DNA of 64,000 nucleotides. It comes from Dugong dugon (Eukaryota; Chordata; Mammalia; Sirenia; Dugongidae). Location: the NCBI GenBank assembly GCA_030035585.1, contig CM057477.1:56835447-56899446 (forward strand), written 5' to 3'. The notes below the pieces were generated by a model, which was not told the origin of the DNA, made no database searches, and saw only the letters and a program-made list of their open reading frames with translations. Made by a program: the position numbers and the translations under genes. Shown here one piece after another: positions 55,648 through 64,000 of the stretch (positions within the stretch are counted from its first letter, which is position 1; each line of letters starts with the position of its first letter).

Positions 55648-55919
55648 ATCCTTCTCTTGCTAACTATGTATTTCTCTAATACTTGATTCTTGTGCACGTT
55701 CTCCCTCTGTGCCAAGATCTCTGAGAGTGGCATGTTTGGAGCATTAGAGTCAGAAGCACCATCTAGCTTAACCTTCTATCTGAGGCATGAAATCTCTAGA
55801 GCAATATCCCTGATGGTGATGACAAGTTTCTGATAGATCTTTTCCCTAAGGCACTATTACAGAAGAAATTACCTATTGTAGAAATCAGAAGGTCATCCTG
55901 CACTCTGTTCTTCTTTGTT

Positions 55920-56250
55920 ACTAAATCTTCCATTTAATTCATCATTAAATCATGCCAATTTCCTCTCTGAAAATTTTCTTGAATCTCTCCACTATGCTCA
56001 TCTCTATAACCACTATTCTACTTTAGATCTTTATCAACTTTAAATATGCAACAAGAATCCTCTGATTAATCCCTCTCCCTTCCATCTTGATGAATAAAAT
56101 CTGTTCTCTACATAGCCATCAAACCAATTTGTCTAAAAGGCAGAGATGACCATGTCCAACACATCTATGATGTTTCCTACCACCTACTGAATAAAGTTCA
56201 TACTCTTTCCTAGGTTATACTGGATTCTCCATGAAATGGCTCCTGCTTAC
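55920..56250 (+). mobile_element. L2-like fragment
   Basis: Pyrimidine-rich sequence with 'cacctactgaataaagttca' and 'ccatgaaatggctcctgctt' in the order of the old L2 3' half. Confidence 0.45.
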
Positions 56251-56886
56251 TGTTTTAGTTTGCCTTTTTGTCCTCAAAATTGACACTTATAAATATTAAA
56301 TTAATGAGAACCAAATGTCAGTTGTTTGATTATTCCCAAATTAACTGATTCTACTAGATGTAACCATGGACTGCAGCAGACACGACCTGACCAAGTCAAC
56401 TCGGCCTCTGAGATGTTTCAACAAGAAATCCAAACAAGGAGTGATGGACTGACAAGGACGTCTCTGTGTTACATTTGTTTTGTTTGCTTCATGAGTCCTT
56501 TGACTCACCCTTCCTTGACGAAGGGTCACCTTGCTGGATTATTCTTTTAACTGAGCAAAGGTGAATTCCACACTCAGGTTTAGCAGCTTTAGCCTGCTGC
56601 ATTGTATATTGGCTTAAAATAATAAAATAGTAATGGTAATACAAGGGGAGGAATCACATGAGGAAATGAATTGCTGTCTCACATTTATTTCTCAGACTGT
56701 CAATATACAGATAGAAAATATTTGTGGAAAGAAATAAGTACATTTGGCAACTCCCAATCTCAGATGATTTAAGGCTCAAAAGAACACTGAGGCAGGTATA
56801 TACACAACCATCAGAAGCATATCCAAATGCACATAATTACATAAAATGTCAGCTGATTTTACCTGAATTATCTTGATTGTCTATAC
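56251..56886. other. Unassigned interval
   Basis: No recognised element. The frames at 56326-56550 (both strands) have no domain. Confidence 0.4.
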
Positions 56887-57117
56887 CAGGGTTTTTCCAA
56901 TCTCAGAATTATTGATATTTCAAGCCAGATATTTGTTGTTTGTGTGGGGTGAGGGACAGGGGACTGTCATGTACATCGTAGGATGTTTATTAACATCCAT
57001 GGCCTCTACCCACTGGATGCCAGTAGCACCCGCCCCAAGTTGTGAGCATCAAAAATAGTTCCAGATATTGTCAAATATCCCCCCGAGGAAAACATTGTCG
57101 CTGGGTGAGAGCCAGTA
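56887..57117 (-). mobile_element. MER5-type hAT-Charlie element, antisense
   Basis: Reverse reading matches MER5A/B: plus-strand blocks 'ctctacccactggatgccag' and 'gtaggatgtttattaacat' correspond to the MER5 body. Ends CAGGGTTT and AGCCAGTA. An 8-bp near-identical duplication (GTCTATAC at 56879-56886, GTCTACAC at 57118-57125) fits hAT insertion. Confidence 0.85.
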
Positions 57118-57125
57118 GTCTACAC

Positions 57126-58159
57126 TGATAATTTTTTTTTTTTTATTATTTTCTAAAATGTTATCCTTTATTTTACTCAGCTAGATACATCTCTGCATTT
57201 TTAGACTCATGTCACACACCATTCAGATGACTATCTTAATGAATTTTTCTTACAACATATTCATAAACAACAGTGGAAGAGCTTCTGTGAACTAAATTCC
57301 TCACTGGACAACATAACTATGCTTCTGTTGTAGCATAGTGCCATTGAAAGATCTTAGTGCTATTGAAAGATCTTTAGATGCTTAGTACAAAGATCTTGTG
57401 TTCAAAATGTGGTTTTCAACCAACCAACTGGCTGAAAACTCTTGGGAAATCATTTAATTCTCTAAGAGAATTATTTTCCTGATATGTGAAATAAAAATAT
57501 CTATCTAGTCAATTTTAATTGATGGCTCTGATAATGTCTGACGGGATGTGGAAATTGAGTGTAAATGGCAAAGCATTCTAAAAAGACAAGCTATTATTAT
57601 TAATAATCCTGTTTCTCTACACCCAGATGAATATGAAAATTCAGATACCTGGTTTGGGTGACATTGGGTCTATTCTAATCTCAAGCTTCTAAATTAAGGC
57701 ACTTCAATGAGAAGATCAAGAAGGGATATGGCAACAGTCAACTCTTTTTAAAGTGAAATGATGTAGCAAATATTCTCTGAACCAGTGAAATTCTAATTGC
57801 TTGTACATGGATGATTCTGTAGTGCTTTGCTCAGATAAGTGCTTAATAAATAGTTACGGAATTGAATTAACTGAACCAAAAGACATATCTTCTTCTAATA
57901 GATCTTGCAGTGTGACAGTTACTAGTTCCTTTATGCAGAAATAAATTATAAATCTTTTAAAGCAGCTTCATATAGAATTGATAGAATAAGTTCAAAATAA
58001 AGTATTCTATATCCATTCATTACTGTGTCTTTGTTTCCTCTGTGTTCACTCCAATACTATGAATATTAATAATAATTTTTATAATTTACCTCAAAGTTGA
58101 TAGTTTTAAATTAGAATTTTACTTAGATAATTAAGTGTATTTTCTCATTCTACCTTTCT
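57126..58159. other. Unassigned AT-rich interval
   Basis: Poly-T at about 57129-57144 and a short repeated phrase 'attgaaagatctt' at 57343 and 57361. A weak MIR-like piece may lie near 57440-57500. Confidence 0.4.
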
Positions 58160-58580
58160 GAATTTTCCCTTCTTTAAAGCCCAAATCAATTTCTACTTTC
58201 TCCACAAAGCCTTCATACATACTCAGAATTAAATTTATCTTTCTTTTGAATTCCATTTGACTATTGATGTTACAAAGTTATAAAACATACTACTTGATTA
58301 TGTTACTATTATCTAAAATTTCACGTATTTTGCACTTTATAAATGCTGTTTATAAATGTTTTATAAATGGATGTTTGTTAGTTTTGCCTGCCCCTGAAAA
58401 GTGTAAGTTCTACCAGTTTAGGGATAATGTCTTCCATCCACTTTGCATTCCATGAGGAATTCTTCTTTCAACAAATATTTGCTTATGATCTGGTGTATTC
58501 AAGTCATTGTGCTCAGTGCTTTGGGGAATACAAAGTATTGCCAGCTGCAATCCCTGTCCTTTAGAAGTTTAAACGTATAA
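58160..58580 (+). mobile_element. L2-like 3' sequence
   Basis: 'tccacaaagccttcatacat', 'agtttagggataatgtcttc' and 'tcaacaaatatttgcttatg' resemble successive parts of L2 3' ends. Two copies may be abutted here. Confidence 0.5.
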
Positions 58581-59324
58581 ATTGATATGTGGCCTAAAGC
58601 CTCTCTTATAAGTACATGAGTTCATTCAATTTAGGATATTTTAATGTTTTCATTTAATTTCCATTACCAACTGTTTATTGTTCTGGTGTTATTGATATTT
58701 TTTAAACTCAACCACTAAATGGGAATTCAGATGAATCCCTAGGATATCAGAAATTCTTCGAGGTGTGATGACATTCTTGCTTTTACTTTCCCATTATATT
58801 TCTTCTCCTTCAAAACAAAAAAAATACCAGTACACATTATAATCAGACTATCTGATCTCATATAGAAGTTTTTTTTTTCCCTCAATCTGGTCAATCAAAA
58901 AGTTGTCTGTTCCATCTGTAGTACTCCTCATGCATTAGCATTACTTTTAAATTCACAACCTTACTATTTTGTTTCAGAAGATTTTCCTCTTCCCACTCCA
59001 AGTCTGACTGCTATGCGTTCCTTTGAGGCAGGTGGAAAATAGCATGAACAGCTGTCTCTGAGTAAATAAAAGCTGAATAAATAAATTCCTACCTTTTCAA
59101 GAGCTTATCCATAAGATTTCATAATTGTCATCACAAATGCTAGTCAAGTTGGAAACTAAGAAGGTACATTTGCATGATACAGTCTAAGAGCAATTCTATA
59201 TACGTGTTTGACCATTCACAATGCCACCTAACACTTCCAAATATCCGTGTTGCAATTACTTTTTTAGAGTTCAATAATGCAGCTTTCTGTAGATTGTGTT
59301 TCAAGTACAAACTCTTTGGAACTG
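58581..59324. other. Unassigned AT-rich interval
   Basis: Nothing recognised. Confidence 0.4.
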
Positions 59325-59338
59325 TTATAGTAACTCAG

Positions 59339-59539
59339 AGTTCTTGTATGGCTCAAACAGTTAACATGCTCTGCTACTAACAAGAGTTTGGAGGTTGCAG
59401 TCTACCTAGAGGTACCTTGGAAGAAAGGTCTGGCAAAATACCTTGGAAAAATCAACCACTGAAAACCCTCTGGAGCACAGTTCTACTCTGACACTCATGA
59501 GGTTGCTATGAGTTTGAATCAACTTGATGGCAACTGGTA
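59339..59539 (+). mobile_element. AfroSINE, long form, with 14-bp TSD
   Basis: Flanks TTATAGTAACTCAG (59325-59338) and TTATATTAACTCAG (59540-59553) differ at one base. Head 'cagttaacatgctctgctac', body 'cagttctactctgacactca', tail 'gatggcaactgg'. Confidence 0.92.
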
Positions 59540-59699
59540 TTATATTAACTCAGCTCTTTAAACCATGAGTTGATCATAGATTAACCCAGGGGAATATACA
59601 GGCTCTGGAATTTCAGGACAGTGCTTATTTACCATCTGCATGTGTGTATTTTTATTTAACTTGCCTGATAAATATGTTAACAATGTGAATACTGACTAA

Positions 59700-59895
59700 A
59701 CATTATTTGCTGGTTACTTTGCCAAGCACTTGGTATGCATTAGCTCATTTATCGTCACATAGAACTCTGAGGTATAAACTATTAATATTTCCATTTTCAT
59801 ATAAGGAAAATGAGACACAGAGAAGTTACATAACTTACCTTTGGTCATCCATATAGTGATCAAAGTCTGTGATATTAACGATTATGCCATGCTCC
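59700..59895 (+). mobile_element. Ancient mammalian repeat, same family as 19755
   Basis: 'gcattagctcatttatcgtc', 'gaaaatgagacacagagaag' and 'tggtcatccatatagtgatc'. Confidence 0.6.
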
Positions 59896-60640
59896 TATAT
59901 GTCATTCTTCATATATTAATTATGCATAATTCTTCTTTTATAATGTTGACTGTTTTGTCTCATTACAAACTGAGACATGGGACAGCCTTCATTAATAAAA
60001 AAAATTGAAATATAAAATATTTTAAAATATAGGTTTTGTACATACAGATATTTGAACAAGTAACTTAGAGTGGAGTAACCAGGTGCATTGCCTAGAGACT
60101 GACCCTACCACGTGACTTCCTCTATTAAAGAACTATTTGTACTTCATATACTTTTTCTCGTGGTAAATAGGAACTTCAAAGTGTCTTGAGTGCACTTGAA
60201 AATTTTCCATCACATGCAAGCAAAGATAAAACTCCAACCAATCTTTTTCTTTTTTTAAAAAAAGTTAAAAATATTGATCTGTGGAATATATGAAATATTA
60301 TCTATAAATTGCAAGTAATATTGTGTGGAACCACCACACAAACTTGACATCCAAAAGCATTCATGATGGCACTTGCTGAACTGAGCTGGCAAGAAAAAGA
60401 GAAGCATTAAAAAAATAAGTAAAGAATAACAATTATATATAATGCAACATAGGGTGTATTCAGATCTAATGTCTAACAAGGAAGCACCAAATAAATACTG
60501 ATTGTTTCGTTCTTAGATTTAAGTTAATACTATCACTGGCACAATCATTGACACTGAATTTCTTATCTCTATTTTAGTTTATACAGCAATGACATACGTT
60601 AGTTCAGTTCATCAGACTGTAGAGTCAACTACACTTCATC
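59896..60640. other. Unassigned AT-rich interval
   Basis: Nothing recognised. Confidence 0.4.
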
Positions 60641-60965
60641 ACACATGACAAGGCTTCCATGCCGAGTCCTACAGCTACCCAGGGATCTTATTAAGTACCT
60701 TGCCATAGATGGGCAGAGTGACATTGACATGCTCTGGAAAGAGGGGACCCCAAGAGTTGCCCTGATTCTTCCCATTGCCAGGAGTTCTCCTACCAGGTCC
60801 CCAGAGCTGCCTGAATTATTGTTATTGCCAAGACCTGGTTACTCAGCACCGTTTTAGACCCCTTGAGGTACATAATACCGTGCCAACAAATATTTTCTTT
60901 TGCTTAAGCCTACCAGAGTTGGTTTCTTTTACTTTCAGCAACAATAAAAAGAACTACAATGGCAT
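60641..60965 (+). mobile_element. Possible LTR remnant
   Basis: The right end, 'cttttgcttaagcctaccag' then 'agttggtttctttta', is a phrase common at the 3' ends of some mammalian ERV LTRs. The 70-codon frame at 60645-60857 lies inside and I do not recognise its protein. Confidence 0.35.
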
Positions 60966-61094
60966 CTTTACTATTAGAATCTCAGTCAAAAAAACACATG
61001 TACTTGTAATCATCCCACAAAACCTCTCCCCATTATGGAGTTTTCCTTTCACTCTTAAAAAATAAACAAATTCGTTGACACTGACCACCTGAAA

Positions 61095-61720
61095 TAATTT
61101 TTAATATTGTTGACAATTTAGTAGGTGAAGATGGCATCTCATTGTTATTTTCATCTTATTTCTTTGAATGCTAGGGAGAGTGAAGGTATTTGCACATGTT
61201 CTTTGGCCATTTACATTTCTTCTTTTGTAAAATGCCAGTTAACGTTCTTTAATCATATTTCTATTGGGATGTTCACTTTTTCACAGTGATTTGTAAAAGC
61301 TATTAGAAATGCTAGCTTCCTGTTTTCTAAGTAAAATATGAAGTTCTAATATGTATTTTTTTGTTTTTTGATGAGTAGAGTCCCCCTTATTTTAAAAATA
61401 ATCAAATCGAGCAATTTTCTATTTGACTTTTTACTTGATTTTAATTTCGTATTAATACCTTTGCTTACCCTGATCTTTAAATTTAATTTTTATACTTCTC
61501 TCTTTAGTTCATCTGGAATTCATATTGGTATGATGCAGAACTCTAACTTTTCTACTAGTTGATCTTTTTCAGTGAGCCCTCAATCATATATTCAATAATC
61601 CTTTTCTTCACTGATTCAAAGTATCACTTATAGTAGACATTTATGATATATACTCCTGCTTTGCTTAATAACAGCATTACATTAAATAGATTTTGGTAGG
61701 CTCTCTATCAATATCAGTCA
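61095..61720 (-). mobile_element. Old L1 fragment, antisense
   Basis: Plus-strand text 'gatggcatctcattgttatt', 'ttctttggccatttacattt' and 'atatattcaataatcctttt' follows the order of the antisense L1 ORF2 3' region. Strongly diverged. Confidence 0.65.
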
Positions 61721-62487
61721 TGTGTCCAATGAGTGGATATAGGATTGACTCATCCAATGGATCCAACGAACTGGATCCTATTTCTGGAATGTTAACGCTT
61801 GGGAAGACAGAGGACACACTGAAAATTATTGAAGTGCATTTATCCCAGCTGTAACTTCATGAGAGGTCCATCATGTTCCTGCCTGCACTGCTGGTGCCAA
61901 GGGTTTCCTCTCCCTACTGAGTCTGATTCTTCAGCATTCACTTGCCCTTTGATCCTCTGGGATACCCATATTCATAAAATAAACTTCTCCTTTCCTGAAT
62001 TTACCCAGAGCCTGTTTATATTTGTGAAGTCTAATCTCCTAACAATTGATATGTGTGTATTAATAGAAAATTACTTGAAGGAAATATACAATATATCATT
62101 GCAAAAAAAGTAATAATTATTGGTGTGTGGAACTGTGTTGGTGTTTTAATGTATAGAGGTCCAGAATGCCACCTAAAGTATTATCATACTGGATATGGTC
62201 ATGAACAAAGGCTAATGGTGGCCCACATGGGCTTCAGGATGCTGGTGTGGTAGGTGCCAGCAACAGAAGTTTCATGAGAAATTCTTAGATGGTACAAGAA
62301 ACTGTAGCAATAGAGTAGACATTCTTTCCAAGCCTGGCAGAGTATAGGACCTCTGCAGCCAGAACAAGACTCTTAGGCTTAGCAGCCATTTGTAAAAGGG
62401 TTTTACAGCACTTAGGCTCGTTCTCCTGAGTGGCTATGGCATGCCACTGACAAAAGTCTTCTCACATTGGTACAAGTGGAAATACAC
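61721..62487. other. Unassigned interval
   Basis: A segment at 61850-62020 with 'cattcataaaataaacttct' may be an LTR end with a polyadenylation signal; I cannot place it. The overlapping 94- and 66-codon frames have no domain. Confidence 0.35.
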
Positions 62488-62501
62488 TGGATATGAGAAC
62501 A

Positions 62502-62707
62502 AAACCAAAAAACCGATTGCCATCAGTTGATTCCAACGCATGGAGACCCCATGTGTTACAGAGAAGAAATGAGTTCCACAGTTTTCTTGGATAACCTTTA
62601 CAGAAGCAGATTGTCAGGCCCTTCTTCTGCGGCACCTCTAGGTAGATTTGAACCACTCAACTTTTAGTTAATAGTTGGCACAATCCATTTGTACCACCCA
62701 GGCATCT
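62502..62707 (-). mobile_element. AfroSINE, long form, antisense, exact 14-bp TSD
   Basis: TGGATATGAGAACA occurs exactly at 62488-62501 and 62708-62721. Tail side 'aaaccgattgccatcagttg', long-form block 'cagaagcagattgtcaggcc', head 'tgtaccacccaggcatc'. Confidence 0.95.
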
Positions 62708-62892
62708 TGGATATGAGAACAGTCCCCACCCCCAATATCTCCATGTCATATTCAGGAACTCTGGGAACTGACTTGATATCCTAAATAGTAAGCCTGTGAT
62801 TCATCTTTTTGACTCTGCTTTAACGCCCATTTTAATTGGAACACTTTCCAGTAAGCATCTACAGAATAGGGCTCTACTCTCTTTTTATCGTA

Positions 62893-63006
62893 CTTTAGGT
62901 GAAGGTTTACAGAACAAATAGTTTCTCATTAAACAGTCAGTACACATACTGTTTTAAGACATTGGTTAACAACCCCACGACATGTCAACCCTCTCCCTTC
63001 TCGACC
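62893..63006 (-). mobile_element. L1 3' end, short copy, antisense
   Basis: 'aggtttacagaacaaatagt' and 'aacaaccccacgacatgtca' match the reverse of 14270-14370. It directly abuts the poly-T of the next copy. Confidence 0.65.
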
Positions 63007-63860
63007 TTTTTTTTTTTTTTTTTGGAGAAAATATACATAGCCAACGATACACCATTTCAAAAATTTCTATATGCACAGTTCAGTGACATCGATTATGTTC
63101 TTCCAGTTGTGCTGCTATTCTCACTTTAAATGAAAGTTTACAAAACAAGATAGTTTCTCATTAAACAGTTAGTACACATGTTGCCCTATGATGATGGTTA
63201 ACAACCCCACTACATGTCAACACTGTCCTTACTCAACCTTGGGTTCCCTATCACCAGCTTTCCTGTCCCCTTCTGCCTTCTAGTTAGTCATTGTCCCTGG
63301 ACTGCTGTGCCTCATTAGTCCCATTTTGTTTTATGGGGCTGTCCAATCCTTGGCTGAACGGTGAACCTCAGAAGTGACTTCACCACTGAGCTAAAAGGGT
63401 GTCTGGCGGCCATACTCTAGGGGTTTCTCCCATTCTCTTTTAGGTCAGTAAATCTTTTTTTGTGCGTGTGTGTTAGAATTTTGTTCTACATCCTTCTCCA
63501 GCTCTGTCCAGAACCCTGTGTTGTGATCCCAGTCAGAGCAGTCAGTGGTGGTAGCTGGGCACCATCTAGCTGTACTGGACTCAGTCTGGTGGAGACCTTG
63601 GTAGCTGTGTTCCATTAGTCCTTTGGAATAATCTTTTTATTGTATCCTGTTCTCTTCATTCTCCTTTGCTCCCAAAGGGGTGAGACCAGTGGAGTATCTT
63701 AGATGGCTGCTCACAGGCTTTTAAGATCCCAGACGCTACTCACCAAGGTAGAATGTAGAACATTGTCTTCATAAACTGTGTTATGCCAACTGAGCTAGAT
63801 GTTCCTAGAGACCATGGAGAATAGGACTCTACTCTTGATGTAAAACAATCCTCTAAGTTA
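63007..63860 (-). mobile_element. L1 3' UTR with poly-A, antisense
   Basis: Read on the minus strand it runs from 'ggcataacacagtttatgaa' through the segment shared with 13590-14370, then a terminal piece ('tcactgaactgtgcatatag') typical of L1 3' ends, and ends in a poly-A of about 19 (63007-63025). Sequence to 64000 may continue the element but has no partner in the other copy. Confidence 0.65.
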
Positions 63861-64000
63861 TAATTATGTTATGATTTACATACACTAACTGAAAATTTCC
63901 CCCAAAACCAATAGGTTTTATAGTCTTCTCTATCTCAGTGACTGCAATCCAATTCTTCTAGTTTCTATGGCCAGAAAGCATGAAAATTTCTTTCAAACCA
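63861..64000. other. Unassigned right edge
   Basis: Could be more upstream L1 3' UTR on the minus strand; cannot be judged. Confidence 0.3.

Noticed and set aside
55347..55733. 128-codon antisense frame
   Set aside because: It is antisense to an AfroSINE and an RTE 3' end; the predicted residues are shadow translation of the SINE.
60645..60857. 70-codon frame as a processed pseudogene
   Set aside because: Not recognised as any host protein, no poly-A tail or target duplication seen; context fits an LTR remnant better.

Overview
This window reads as mammalian nuclear DNA from an afrotherian, most likely a proboscidean (elephant lineage). The main evidence is about 25 copies of one tRNA-derived SINE with the A box, B box and tail of the AfroSINE family, plus two fragments of an RTE-type LINE whose 3' tail matches that SINE. 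The rest of the repeat landscape is eutherian: MIR, L2, L1, hAT-Charlie, ERVL-MaLR and ERV-L LTRs. No taxon assignment could be checked against a database. There are no operons, no bacterial-type genes and no CRISPR arrays. I see no confident functional protein-coding gene; nearly all long reading frames are fragments or antisense shadows of repeats. It looks like intergenic or deep intronic DNA.

Layout. Positions 714-6351 hold a decayed ERV-L (class III) provirus with two LTRs, a matching 5-bp target duplication (CAGCT), a tRNA-type primer-binding site, gag and pol remnants, and a dUTPase-containing 3' ORF of 205 codons. There is no room for an env gene, as expected for ERV-L. A hairpin (fold-back) element sits inside its protease region. 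Positions 7165-31480 carry many SINEs, MaLR-type LTRs (7170, 18390, 20611), MIR and L2 pieces, an L1 3' end (13590-14400), a local 0.2-kb duplication (20355 and 21810) and one isolated exon-like segment (23853-23953).

Positions 31481-32254 are a 5'-truncated RTE LINE with a 10-bp target duplication. Positions 32255-35822 are low in recognisable repeats and include a CpG-rich spot with a CTCF-like motif at 34034-34049. Positions 36500-48362 hold SINEs, LTRs (37504, 39756, 45332, 46645, 47844), a second local duplication (38461 and 40655), a hAT-like element (46170) and a second hairpin element (47555). Positions 48900-64000 hold a long L2 copy, an L1 3' piece, an RTE copy interrupted by a SINE (55191-55647), a MER5-type hAT element (56887), an antisense L1 (61095-61720) and overlapping antisense L1 3' ends at the right edge.

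The window works mainly as a record of successive insertions. SINEs lie inside RTE, L2 and MLT1 copies, so they are younger than those, and the hairpin element is younger than the provirus. The non-repeat points most worth testing are the exon-like segment, the CTCF-like site, a perfect 12-bp palindrome at 28612, and the two local duplications. None of these amounts to a demonstrated new biological system.
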